Source of the DNA: BD2-11 clade cluster bacterium bin43
GTDB lineage: Bacteria; Gemmatimonadota; Gemmatimonadetes; Longimicrobiales; Gaopeijiaceae
Direction of reading: 5' to 3'
NCBI GenBank assembly: GCA_002238605.1
Contig: MPMR01000011.1
Span: 62,001 to 126,000 of the forward strand
Length of the DNA stretch: 64,000 bases
Position numbers and translations under genes: made by a program. Shown here piece after piece: positions 43,248 to 53,600 of this stretch (position 1 is its first letter; every line of letters begins with the position of its first letter). The notes below the pieces were generated by a model. It did not search any database and was not told the origin of the DNA. It saw only the letters and a program-made list of their open reading frames with translations.

Positions 43248-45319
43248 ATGCTGAGGTTCGCCGAGGAACTTCTGGTTCTCGTGCTGGACGAAGGCCGTGG
43301 CGAGTTCGCCCCGAGCCTGCCCTCCCGGTCGCTCAATCTGGCGCTCGCCGGAGCCGTGCTGATGGACCTCGCGCTCGAGGACCGCATCGACACGGATCTC
43401 GACCGGCTCATGCTGATCGACTCAACGCCGCTCGGTGACGATATCCTCGACCCGACGCTGGCCGAGATCGCGCGCGATGGCCGGTCGCGAGACACGGCAT
43501 ACTGGCTCCCGGGCAGCCCCCCGCCCCGCCGCGGGCGGGGACCGCGCGGGAGGCGGGCCCGGGAGACACGGCATACTGGCTCGGGCGGCCCGCCGGGCGG
43601 GGGGCCCGCATCCGGCGCGCCGCGCTCGCCCGCCTCATCAAGCGCGGTATTCTGAGATCCGAGGCGCAGGGGCTGCTGTCCCTGGTTCCCGCCGTGTCCC
43701 GGTCGCGTCGCTATCCCGCCGCCGACGGGCAGCCGGTCGAAGAGGCCAGGCTGCGCGTGATGCGGATCCTGTTCAGCGACGATGTTCCGGACCCGCGCGA
43801 CATCGCGATCATCGCTCTCTCAAACGCCTGCGGCGTGTTCCGCACGATTCTGTCGCCGGAGGAGCGGGCGCAGGTCCGGGATCGCATCGATCTGCTGAAG
43901 AATCTCGACCTGATCGGCCGGACGACGAGCCTGGCGATCGAAGGACTCGAGGCGTCCGACGAGCCATCTTCGGAGCGTCGGCGATCGACGGAGATACCGG
44001 TGGTGCCGGGCCTTCCGTGGCTCGGAAACGGCCTGGCCATGCGGAAGGGACTCGTGACCTTCCTCGCCCGCCAGTACCGCGAACTGGGCCCGATCTTCAG
44101 GATACGCGCCCCGGGACGCCGGTTCGTGTGCATCGCGGGGCCGGAAGCGGCCAATTTCCTGACCTCGCACGGGAAGACCGTCTTCCGGTCGCTCGAGCCG
44201 ATGGCGAACTTTCACAACCAGATGGGCTCGTCGCGCTCGATCCTGACCATGGACGGGATCGATCACGTCACGACGCGGAAGGCCCAGGCCAGGGGATACG
44301 CGGTCCGGGTCATGAGGGACCGGTCACAGGAGGTCGTCGACATCACCCGCGACGAGATCCACAGGTGGCCGGTGCGGGAACCGTTCGAGGCGTTGCCGGC
44401 GTTCCAGAACGTGATCGCCGAGCAGATGGGCCACATGATGGCGGGCTATTCGCCGCAGGGTTACACGCACGATCTGTCCACGCTCCTCGGCGGGCTGCTC
44501 CTCAGCGGCGCGACGATGCCGCACTTCATGAAGCTCCCGCGCTTCCGCCGCGCCCGCGAACGAGGCCGGGAGCTGGCCCGGGCGGTCCTCGCGCACAAGC
44601 GCGAAGTGGGTCCGCGCAGATCGACGCCGGACTTCATCGACCTGATGCTCGAGCTGCGCGACGCCGATCCCCAGCTTCTTCCCGAGACCAACCTGCCCCT
44701 GACGCTGCTCGCGCCCTATATGGTCGGACTGGATACTACGGCGAGCACGTGTTCGTTCATGATCTACAACGTGCTGAAGCGCCCGCAGCTCATGGAGCGC
44801 ATGACCGCCGAGGCGGACGCCCTGTTCGATCGGGGCCGCGTGACCGGCGAGGCCCTGAAGGAGCTCGACGTCTCGCGCCGCGTGGCGATGGAGACGCTGC
44901 GGCTTCATCCGGTCTCGCCCGCCGTGCTTCGGACGACCTCCAACTCCTTCGAGTTCGCGGGTCACAGGGTATCCGCGGGCACCCAGGTCATGATCGGTAC
45001 GGCGGTCGGGCACACGCTCGAGGAATACTTTCCCGACCCGGAGCGTTTCGACATCGACCGCTACACGGCGGCTCGCGGCGAACACCGGCAGCGCGGCGCC
45101 TACGTCCCCTTCGGGGCCGGCAACCACCGGTGTCTCGGCAGCGGTCTTGTCCCGGCCCAGCTCGGCCTCACCATGGCCACGATACTGAGGGAGCTCGTGC
45201 TGGAGCCGCTCGCGCCCGACCATGCGCTGCGCGTGAGATCGTTCCCGACCATGCAGCCGATAGGCTTCAGAATCCGCGTCCTGCGCCGACGCGCACACAA
45301 CGTCCCGACGACGAGATAG
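43248..45319 (+). pseudogene. GPP34-cytochrome P450 fusion, frameshifted by a 74-bp duplication
   Basis: From ATG 43248 the first frame is a GPP34/GOLPH3-like domain (F-A-E-E-L-L-V-L-V-L-D-E, A-L-A-G-A-V-L-M-D-L-A-L). It breaks at 43491-43564 and resumes in another frame with I-R-R-A-A-L-A-R-L-I and V-S-R-S-R-R-Y-P, completing GPP34 (R-D-I-A-I-I-A-L). A complete P450 follows: I-helix V-G-L-D-T-T-A-S-T, E-T-L-R motif and heme motif F-G-A-G-N-H-R-C-L-G. Removing 74 bases gives one 665-codon frame. GPP34 binds phosphoinositides in eukaryotes; bacterial versions are unexplained. The downstream frame could start at GTG 43694 and still make the P450 alone. Confidence 0.75.
43491..43582 (+). repeat. 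Imperfect 74-bp tandem duplication in the GPP34 domain
   Basis: GACACGGCATACTGGCTC occurs at 43491-43508 and again at 43565-43582, 74 bases apart. Between them lies a stretch made almost wholly of G and C. Only the second copy continues in the frame of the rest of the protein, so the extra 74 bases are the cause of the frameshift. Confidence 0.8.
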
Positions 45320-45324
45320 ACCCC

Positions 45325-46596
45325 GTGACCGGCGCTCGCCCGCGAGTCAGCCTCCCGCGGTATCACTCCCTCGACCGGCTGCGGGCATCCATGATGCTGC
45401 TCGGGGTGGTTCGTCACGCCGCGGTGAGCTACGTGCCCGTCGTCTTCTTCGAATGGCCCTACCGGGACCCCCAGGCCGACATGCTCTCCTACTGGCTGGT
45501 CCTCTTCATCCGAGTGTTCAACCTGCCGGTCTTCTTCGCGATTGCGGGGTTCTTTGCCGCGTACCTGATCGAGACGCGCGGCACCCGTGTATTCCTCCGG
45601 CATCGATGGAGCCGGATCGGGGTGCCGTTCCTGGTGGCCTGGCCCGTCCTGGCGGTCACGATGTTCCTCATCGTGCCGTTCGCCGCCCGCTTCAGCTCCG
45701 CGCCGCCGAACGCCGCCTACAGCCTTGTCGAGTTGACCTCTCCCAGGGCTCTGGACCACCTGTTCATGCACCTGTGGTTCCTCTACCACCTGTTGATTCT
45801 CTGCCTGGTCGCGAGCGCACTGCGCCCGCTGGCCGCCCGGATTCCCGCAGACGTGCGCGCCCGGGCGATGGATCTCTTCGAGCGCTGGGTGCACCGTGGA
45901 GGCATCGCGGTGCTGATTGTGGCCGCGGGCCTCATACTGTACCGGATGGAGTCGTGGGCGATCGACTACTACGCCGGTCCGTTTCCCGCCCCGCGCCAGC
46001 TGGCGCTGTACGGCCTGTTCTTCGGATTCGGGTGGATGCTGTTTCGCAGGCGCGAGACGCTTGAGGGCTTCAGGAGTCCCGCCTGGGTTCTCCTTGCGGC
46101 CGGGGTCCTGTGCTTCTTCGTGTACCGGCACTTGTTCGAAGTCAATTGCCCTCCCAGGCCGGACAGGATGTGCACGGGCATTGACGAGGGACATCACCTG
46201 TCGGCGGTCGTCTTCCTCGCGCTTTCCATGTGGTTCATGGCATATGGCCTGATCGGACTCTTCCTGCGCTACATGGACAGGCCGAGCCGGCGCTGGCGGT
46301 ACATGGCGGACGCCTCGTACTGGATCTACATCGTCCACGTGCCGTTCGTCATGCTGCTGCCCCTTCTCCTGGCGAGCGTTCCGCTGCCCGCGATCCTCAA
46401 GCTGGCGCTGGTCTCGGTCACGGCGATCGGCCTGATCCTGTTGACCTACAAGTACTTCGTACGGCCGACATTCATCGGCAAGCAACTGAACGGACACCGT
46501 TACTCTCAAGGCGCGGCCTCCTCTCCCTCGGAACCCTCGAGGTGCCGGCGCGGACGCCCGAACGATCTTCAGCGAGAACCTGCGGGCATGAAATAG
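45325..46596 (+). CDS. Membrane acyltransferase (acyltransferase-3/OpgC-like)
   Basis: The 423-residue protein from GTG 45325 has ten or so membrane helices, with the acyltransferase-3 start R-Y-H-S-L-D-R-L-R-A, active-site-type histidine in V-V-R-H-A-A-V, F-A-I-A-G-F-F and H-L-W-F-L-Y-H-L-L. The end of the protein has A-S-Y-W-I-Y-I-V-H-V-P. These enzymes transfer acyl groups to sugars or glycans outside the cytoplasm. It begins 5 bases after the P450 frame ends and is probably cotranscribed. Its 3' end overlaps the convergent sensor-kinase gene by 28 bases. Confidence 0.82.
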   Translation: MTGARPRVSLPRYHSLDRLRASMMLLGVVRHAAVSYVPVVFFEWPYRDPQADMLSYWLVLFIRVFNLPVFFAIAGFFAAYLIETRGTRVFLRHRWSRIGVPFLVAWPVLAVTMFLIVPFAARFSSAPPNAAYSLVELTSPRALDHLFMHLWFLYHLLILCLVASALRPLAARIPADVRARAMDLFERWVHRGGIAVLIVAAGLILYRMESWAIDYYAGPFPAPRQLALYGLFFGFGWMLFRRRETLEGFRSPAWVLLAAGVLCFFVYRHLFEVNCPPRPDRMCTGIDEGHHLSAVVFLALSMWFMAYGLIGLFLRYMDRPSRRWRYMADASYWIYIVHVPFVMLLPLLLASVPLPAILKLALVSVTAIGLILLTYKYFVRPTFIGKQLNGHRYSQGAASSPSEPSRCRRGRPNDLQREPAGMK

Positions 46597-48932
46597 CCAA
46601 CCCCGCGCTCGTTGCATATGTAGGCCGGGTTGGCCGCATCGTCTCCCAGCTTGCGACGCAGCCGCTTTACGACGGCCCGCACGAGCTTGGGGTCCGGCGC
46701 GCGTCGATCTCCCTTGCGCCACGCCTGGCGCAGCAGCGACTCGTGTGTCAGCACCCGCCCCACGTTGACCGACAGCACGCGCAGCAACTCGTACTCGGTG
46801 GGGGTCAGTTGCACCGACCGGCCGGCAACCGCGACGTGCCGCTGGTCGTACCGAATGGCCAGTTGCCCCAGGAGGAAGGGCTCGGGCCCGGCTACACGCC
46901 GCAGGGCGGCCCGCACTCTGGCCGTCAACTCCGATGGAGAGAACGGCTTGACGATGTAGTCGGCCGCGCCCGCATCCAGCGCCCTGACGATCGTCTCGTC
47001 CCGGCCGTAGGCCGAGATGAAGATGACGGGCAGGTCGCTCAGTTCCGGAACCCGCTCCATCAACGCGATGCCGTCGGTCCCGGGCAGCAGCAGGTCCAGC
47101 AGGACCAACCCGGGCTTGTGCATCGCGACGAGGTTGGCCACCTCCTCCGCGTCCCCGGTCACTACCGGGGCGAAGCCCGCCTCGGTGAGCGCGTCTCGAA
47201 GGTACCGCAGTATCAGGGGATCGTCGTCTACCACCAGGATGCGCGTCTTCTCCTCCCTTTGCCCAGCCGCGCCCGGGCCAGCCGATGCGAGACCTTCAGA
47301 GGCGGTTTCCGGCTCCTCGGCCAAGGGCAGCGTAAAGGTGAACCTCGTGCCTTGTCCCACACCTCCGCTTTCGGCCCGGATTCGCCCCCCGTGCGCCTCC
47401 ACCAGTCCCTTGCAGATGGTCAGGCCGAGCCCGGCACTCGCCCCGCCTCGCTCCCGGTCGCCGCCGACCGGCGCGGCGTACTTGCGGAACAGGTGGGGCA
47501 GTCGGTCCGGCGGCACGCCACGGCCCCTGTCGCTCACCGAGATCGCCACATGCACGCCTTCGCGCCTCGCGTCGATCCGGATGGGCGACGATTCGGGAGA
47601 GTACTTCGCCGCGTTGGACAAGAGGTTGCTCAGGACTTGAACAATGCGCGTCCGGTCCGCCATCACCCGCGGCAGGTCTTCCGGCAGGTCGATGTCGAGG
47701 TCGTGCCTTCCCGTGCCGCTCACGAACGTGCTCCGCGCCTGGTCAACGAGAGCCGCGACGTGCGCCGGCTCGGGCGACACCGACAGTGTGCCCGTCACGA
47801 TGCGCCCGTGGTCGAGCAACTCGCCGATCAGGCCGCGCATGCGGTCGGCTTGGTCGTCGATGACCCGGAAAAACTGCAGCATCTCAGCCGGGTCCGGCGC
47901 CGGCGAGGCGCCCAACACGGTTGCCGTGGAGCCCTTGATCGAGATGAGCGGTGTTCGCAACTCGTGGCTCACGATGCCAAGGAACTCTGCGCGCATGCGC
48001 TCCAGTTCCTCCAGCGGCTCCAGATCCTGCAGCGTGACCACGACTGACACGACCGTGCCGTCGTCCGCCTGGATCGGCGTCGAGTTGACCAGGCTGGTCA
48101 CGCTCCGGCCATCGGGGACCGAGAGCGTGATTTCCTCGGCGCGCACGGTCTCGGGCGTCCCCAACAGCTGCGCCAGCGGAAACTCCGCCAGGGCAACCGC
48201 CCGCCCGTCCGCGCGGTGACAGGTGATCGCTTCCAGCAGTTCCAACGGAGTGGACCCGGACATGTTCAGCGCGTCGACGATCCGGCGCGCCTCCCGGTTG
48301 AACGACATCGGCTCGCCGGTTCGCCCATCGAAGACCACAACGCCGACCGGCGAAGTCTCGATCAGGGTCTCCAGGTCCGCCCGCGCCCTGCGTTCCTCCC
48401 GGTGCGCGCGAGCGTTGGCGATCGCGGTCGCCGCCTGGGCGGCGAACAGCGTCAACACCTCCTCGTCGTCGGTGTTGAACTCCTGACCGTCCTCCTTTTC
48501 GGCGAGGAAGAAGTTGCCGACGTTAAGGTTGCGGTGTCGCAGCGGTGCCCCCACCATCGCCCTCGACTCCATCACTTCCGAAGAGAGGCCCAGCGCGCGG
48601 ACATAGGCGGTCAGATCCGCCACGCGAACGGGCGCCGCAAGACCCCTGAAGTGCTCGAAGAGCCGTGGGCCGTCCGGCCAGGCGATCAGCTCTTCCTTCT
48701 CGGCCGGCGTAAAGCCGGAAAGCACGAATTCCCCGGGCTTTCCAGCCCCGTCGACGGTGGCGATCACGCCGTAGCGCGCCCCGGTCAACGCACGCGCGCT
48801 CTCGACCACCTCCTGCAGCACGGTGTCGAGGTCCAGGCTGCTGTTTGCGCGCAGCACGGCAGCGCTCAACCTGGACACGCGCTCGCGAAGCGCCTCGATC
48901 TCTCTCCTCAACTCGACAGAATCGCCCGCCAT
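46569..48932 (-). CDS. One-piece histidine kinase, receiver and winged-helix regulator
   Basis: The 787-residue protein has in order: an N-terminal coiled coil (about 5-30), GAF domain (about 35-180), PAS-like domain (185-305), HisKA with His323 in S-H-E-L-R-T-P, HATPase (about 430-545; N-L-L-S-N-A-A-K, D-R-G-R-G-V, G-L-G-L-T-I), receiver domain (from about 572; V-V-D-D-D, phospho-Asp in L-L-D-L-L-L-P-G), and an OmpR-type winged helix (about 685-787; L-T-P-T-E-Y-E-L-L, Y-I-C-N-E-R-G-V-G-Y). It has no membrane segment, so it senses in the cytoplasm. Kinase, phosphoacceptor and DNA-binding output are in one chain. Near it no cognate regulator is seen. Confidence 0.88.
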   Translation of the reverse strand: MAGDSVELRREIEALRERVSRLSAAVLRANSSLDLDTVLQEVVESARALTGARYGVIATVDGAGKPGEFVLSGFTPAEKEELIAWPDGPRLFEHFRGLAAPVRVADLTAYVRALGLSSEVMESRAMVGAPLRHRNLNVGNFFLAEKEDGQEFNTDDEEVLTLFAAQAATAIANARAHREERRARADLETLIETSPVGVVVFDGRTGEPMSFNREARRIVDALNMSGSTPLELLEAITCHRADGRAVALAEFPLAQLLGTPETVRAEEITLSVPDGRSVTSLVNSTPIQADDGTVVSVVVTLQDLEPLEELERMRAEFLGIVSHELRTPLISIKGSTATVLGASPAPDPAEMLQFFRVIDDQADRMRGLIGELLDHGRIVTGTLSVSPEPAHVAALVDQARSTFVSGTGRHDLDIDLPEDLPRVMADRTRIVQVLSNLLSNAAKYSPESSPIRIDARREGVHVAISVSDRGRGVPPDRLPHLFRKYAAPVGGDRERGGASAGLGLTICKGLVEAHGGRIRAESGGVGQGTRFTFTLPLAEEPETASEGLASAGPGAAGQREEKTRILVVDDDPLILRYLRDALTEAGFAPVVTGDAEEVANLVAMHKPGLVLLDLLLPGTDGIALMERVPELSDLPVIFISAYGRDETIVRALDAGAADYIVKPFSPSELTARVRAALRRVAGPEPFLLGQLAIRYDQRHVAVAGRSVQLTPTEYELLRVLSVNVGRVLTHESLLRQAWRKGDRRAPDPKLVRAVVKRLRRKLGDDAANPAYICNERGVGYFMPAGSR

Positions 48933-49088
48933 TATTTCACCCCGTCCGAACCGGAGAACCCCGCGCGGAAATGCGCCCGGATGCGGGCCGTCCCGCTATC
49001 GCCCACTTGTCACGAAAGTATATCAGACTCGTCGCGCGACAAGCGAGGGGAGGGGTTGGGGTTGGGCTTCGCGACCGGGCCGCGCAAC

Positions 49089-49121
49089 GCCCCAACCCTG
49101 ACGCTACGTCAGGGTTGGGGC
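49089..49121 (-). terminator. Perfect 15-bp hairpin after the SusD gene
   Basis: GCCCCAACCCTGACG (49089-49103) and its exact reverse complement (49107-49121) surround a CTA loop, 9 bases beyond the susD-like stop. No T-run follows on the minus strand, so it is a terminator or 3' stabilising hairpin by position and strength. Confidence 0.6.
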
Positions 49122-49129
49122 TGTTCCGC

Positions 49130-50599
49130 TCAGTTGGGGTCCCAGAACAGCGGTGTGTTCCAGGGCTCCGATCCCAGCCCCTGGGCCGACTGCGCGGCCA
49201 TCAGGTTGGCGTTGTTCACCGACTCCTCGCTCTGCGGATACGGCAGCCGTACCGGGATGAGACCGTTGTTCAGGTTGTCGGGACCCGCCACCAGGCCGGG
49301 ATGGTTGGCGCGCCGGAAGTACGCCCACGCCTCCGGGCCCTGATCGTAGAGCGCGAACCACATCTGCTGGGCGATCTGCGCCAGCCGGGTGTCCATATCG
49401 GCCGCGAAAGCCACCATCGGCTGCGCCAGATACGCGTCGATGTCGTCCGACGAGATGTCGTACGTCTCCATGGATGCCCGGATGCCGGCCTCGTAGAGGG
49501 CCGCCGCATCGCCCCCGGCGTAGCCTCTGACCACAGCCTCGGCCTGGAGCAGCGCCACCTCCGCGTAGGACTGGATCCAGGTGGGCGTGTCGGGCTGCAG
49601 GAACCACGTGCCGACCCGGGACACCTGCTCGAACTCGATCCCGTGGCTGTCGTCCAACCCGTTGGGCATCCCGCGGAATTCACCGGTCTCCCTGGCCGGA
49701 TCGGCGTAGATGGGGAGCCTGGGGTCGTTGTGCTCGATCAGCGCGTCGACCATCGCCGCGCTGATGCGGAAGTCGCCGGGGCGGGAGATGAACGCGGGCG
49801 CCATCGGGTTCTCGTTGGGCGGAGAGCCCAGCCAATCCAGCTTGGCCTCGTCCTCGCGGCTCTCGAAGACGCCCGCGGAAATCGCGCTCGAGGCCTCCGA
49901 CGCGCTCATCAGGCGCATCGCCATGCGCAGCCGCAGCGAGTTCGCAAACCGCTGCCACTTGTACATGTCGCCCCCGAAGATCAGGTCCGGGCTGCCGACC
50001 GTTCCGCGGAACGCGTCGGGGAAGAGCCCGCTCATGGGAGCGATCTGGGAGCTCGCCGCGGACAACTCCGCGAGCAGGGCGCTGTAGATCGACTGCGCGT
50101 CATCGTACTTCGGCGTGATGTTGCCGGCCTCAAGCCCGCCCAGCGCTTCGGTGTAGGGGATGTCGCCCCACAGGTCCACCATGTTGTGGAACATCCACGC
50201 GCGCAGGATGCGCCCGACCGCTTCCTGGTTGGCCAGGCCCCTCTCGGCGGCCTTCTGGACCACCCCGTCGAAGTCCACCAGGGCCCCGGTATAGAAGCCG
50301 GCCCAGAGCCCGTCCGAGAAGCTGCCGTCGATCTCGTAGCGATCGATGGAGCCGTACTGGAGGCGCGCGTAGTGCTGCACCCAGACCGAGGCGGTGCCCC
50401 GGTCGAAGCCCGTTCCCAGCAGGCTGGTAACGGCGCCCACGATGCCCGCGGGCAGCAGGTACTGAGCCCCCACGTCGGTGGGCGCGTTGGGGTTGGTGTT
50501 GATCCCGGTGAAGTCGTCCGTGCAACCGGAGGCGCCCAACCCGATCGCCACGATCAGACCGGCCGCGAGGCCTCGGTGCATCATTCTCTTCGTATTCAT
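49130..50599 (-). CDS. SusD/RagB-family outer-membrane lipoprotein
   Basis: From ATG 50599 the 489-residue lipoprotein (lipobox G-A-S-G-C) shows SusD features: T-D-D-F-T-G-I-N-T-N-P-N-A-P at the mature N-terminus, tetratricopeptide-like helices with W-V-Q-H-Y-A-R-L-Q-Y, R-I-L-R-A-W-M-F-H-N-M-V-D-L-W-G-D-I-P-Y and A-N-S-L-R-L-R-M-A-M-R. SusD proteins capture ligands at the cell surface and close over the SusC pore. It belongs to the SusD-like/DUF-type set found paired with SusC in Gemmatimonadota and Bacteroidota. The SusC gene is directly upstream, 70 bases away. The open frame extends upstream but lacks similarity. Confidence 0.9.
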   Translation of the reverse strand: MNTKRMMHRGLAAGLIVAIGLGASGCTDDFTGINTNPNAPTDVGAQYLLPAGIVGAVTSLLGTGFDRGTASVWVQHYARLQYGSIDRYEIDGSFSDGLWAGFYTGALVDFDGVVQKAAERGLANQEAVGRILRAWMFHNMVDLWGDIPYTEALGGLEAGNITPKYDDAQSIYSALLAELSAASSQIAPMSGLFPDAFRGTVGSPDLIFGGDMYKWQRFANSLRLRMAMRLMSASEASSAISAGVFESREDEAKLDWLGSPPNENPMAPAFISRPGDFRISAAMVDALIEHNDPRLPIYADPARETGEFRGMPNGLDDSHGIEFEQVSRVGTWFLQPDTPTWIQSYAEVALLQAEAVVRGYAGGDAAALYEAGIRASMETYDISSDDIDAYLAQPMVAFAADMDTRLAQIAQQMWFALYDQGPEAWAYFRRANHPGLVAGPDNLNNGLIPVRLPYPQSEESVNNANLMAAQSAQGLGSEPWNTPLFWDPN

Positions 50600-50669
50600 T
50601 CTCGATCTCCCGCTCGGTTCAGCTGTCTTCGGCATCATCGGTTTCTCCTGTCGACACATGTGCGCCTCC

Positions 50670-53600
50670 TCAATGCACGACGGAGATGTTGATCCCGAAG
50701 GATCGCGGCGTCGGGAACTGCTTGTCTTCGATGCCGGCGAGATTCGCTTCGGTTGTGCTGCCCTCGATGGCTGCAGTCTCCGGATCGATGTGGGGAATCG
50801 CGGTCCACAGCCACACATTGCGGCCCACCAAGGTGATGCGTGCCTGCGACACCGGTAGATTGTCCAGGTAGGCCGGCGGCAGATCGAAGGCGATCGCGAC
50901 CTCGCGCAGCTTGGTGAAGTTGTTCTCGAAGAGCCACTCGGTGTCCACGTCGTCGAGGCGCGTGGCGAGCGTGCGCGGCGCGACGGCCACCGTGTTCGCC
51001 GATCCGCCCTCGGTGACTCCGGGGAAGACTACGGGGCCCCGTCCGGTGACGCGGTCCGGATCCCAGTCCCTGGGCGTCGGATTGGCCGACTCGTAAAGCA
51101 CGCCCGTGCGGTAACCCAGGCGGCAGGAGCCGCAGAAGATCTGTCCGCCGTTGTGCGTGTCGACCTGTGCGCTCACGGTGAAGGAGCCGTACGAGAGCGT
51201 GCTGCGGACGCCGCCGATCCAGTCGGGCTGGTAGGTGTCGATGATCTCGGACGACCCCCGGATCGGGAGACCATTGGAGCCGACGATGATGTTGCCGGCG
51301 GAGTCCCTCTCCCACACCGGACCGAAGAAGATGCCGTACGGATGCCCGGGCCGCGCCTCGACGGCGCCGCGAATCCCTCCGGCCCGCCCGATCACGATCG
51401 ACTCGAGGCCGGGAGCCAGCTCGAGCACCTCGGAGGTGTTCTTCCCGAAGTTGAACGTCACGTCCCATCCGAGGCCGCGTGGCTGGTTGAGCAGATCGAC
51501 CGTCAGCAGCGCCTCGATGCCCTTGTTCTGTACCGAGCCCGCGTTCAGCACCTGACGCGTGTAGCCACTCGCCTCCGACACGTCCACGCCCAGGATCTGG
51601 TCCCTGGTGATCGAGTTGTAGTAGGTGAGGTCCACGGCGGCGCGATCGAACCAGAAGCGCAGGTCCGCCCCGATCTCCCACGACCGGGTCTCCTCGGGCC
51701 TGAGGTCGGCGTTGGGAATCGTGTTGCTGGTCGTATAGCCGGGGATGTTCCCGAACTTGTCGACCTCGGAATAGACCGAGGTGAGCTGATACGGATCGGC
51801 GTCGTTGCCGACCTTCGCCCAGCTCGCGCGCAGCTTCCCGTAGGTGAGGAAGTCGGAGTCGATCTGCAGCGCGTCGGTGAACACGAGGCTGCCCGAGTAG
51901 GACGGATAGAAGTACGACCGGTTGTCCTCGGGCAGCGTCGAGGACCAGTCGTTGCGGGCCGTGACGTCGATGAAGGCGAAGTCCCGGTACCCGACGGTGA
52001 ACAGGCCGTAGAGGCTGTTCACGTGCTTCTTCTGGATGACGTAGTTCAGGAGCGGTGGAGCCGCGGAATTGCTCACGTTGTAGATGCCCGGAACGTTGAG
52101 CTTGCGGCTTCCCGCCTCCTGCAGATCGAAGTCGTTGCGCCGCATGTTCGCGCCGCCGCTGACGTTGAGCGAGAAATCGGTGGTCAGCTGCCGGTTCGCC
52201 GTGACCAGCGCCTCGATGTTGGTCTCCTGGTGGAACGAGGCGGCCTCCACGAAGCCTCCCTCAGGGGTGTCCTGGGAGTAGAACGGGTAGACCTCCTTGT
52301 TGGACTGCTCGAACCAGTCCGTCCCCAGGCGCACGCGCGCGTTGAGCCACTCGCCCGCCAGCTTGTAGTTGCCGGTGACCTGGCCGAGGACGCGGTTGCG
52401 CCGGTCGTCGTTGCTCCGGTAGTTCTGGACCCAGTACACGTTGTCGTGGTAGTTGTGGTTCCAGTTGGGGGTCAGTACGCCGGAATTCGGATCCCACTCC
52501 TCGTTGGCGCGCTGCATGCGCTTGGCGTCGACCTGGCGCTGGAACCAGTTGAAGATGTGGATGGCGTAATAGGACCCGTTCCCCGGCGCCGGGCGGTTGT
52601 GCCCCTGCGTCTGCGTGTACTGGAACGAGCCGTCAACGTCGAACCGGTCGGTCACCTGCACGCCGGCGTTGAGGGCCAGCTGGGTGCGTTCCATTTCGTT
52701 CCGGGGGGCCATCCCGGTTGCGTCCAGGCGCAACGCCGAGAAACGCACGTTGGAACGCTCGGTGGCGTGGGAGATGGCGAAGTTGGTGGTGAGGTTGTTC
52801 CCGGTCTGGAAGTACTCGCGCACGTTCATCGGAGAGGGAAGCCAGGGCTGGGCGACGCCGCCCGACCACCACTGGGGATAGAGGCGCCCGTCGAGGGGCG
52901 GGCCCCAGCTCTCGTCCACGCCGTCGTTCTCGCCGCCGCCTCTGCCGTCGACCCAGTTGTAGCCGTCGTCGGTGGCGCCGCCGCCATAGATGTTCTGGTA
53001 CTTGACCATGCGAAGCGGGGACTCGACGACGAAGTTGCTGCTCGCCGTGATGGTCGTGCGGCCGATCGCGCCCCTGCCCGACTTGGTGACGATCTCCACC
53101 ACGCCGTTGGAGGCGCGCGAGCCGTAGAGCGCCGCCGCGTTCGCGCCCCGGAGCACCGTCACCGACTCGATGTTCGAGGGGTCGATGTCCTGGGCCATGT
53201 TGCCGTAGTCGATGCCGCTCCGGTTGCGCACGACCGCGCCCCGGGTGCCGCCGTTCGCGGCCGTCTCGCGCCGGCTGTTGTCGATGGGTACCCCGTCCAC
53301 CACGATGAGCGGCTCGTTGTTCCCGGAGATCGAGGCGATCCCCCGCAGGACCATCTTCGCGGTGCCGCCCAGGACCGCGGGCGGCGTCACCCTGAGGCCC
53401 GCCACCTTGCCGGTCAGGCTGCTGATCACGTTGTTGTCGCGGACCTCGGCCAGTTCGTCGCCGTCGATGCCCTGCACCGAGTAGCCGAGGCTTCGCTCCG
53501 CGCGGGTGATGCCGAGCGCGGTGACCACCACTTCCTCCAGCAGCAGGGCTTCGCTCTCGAGCGCGAAGTCGGCGACGGCCGCGGCATCGGCGGTGACGGT

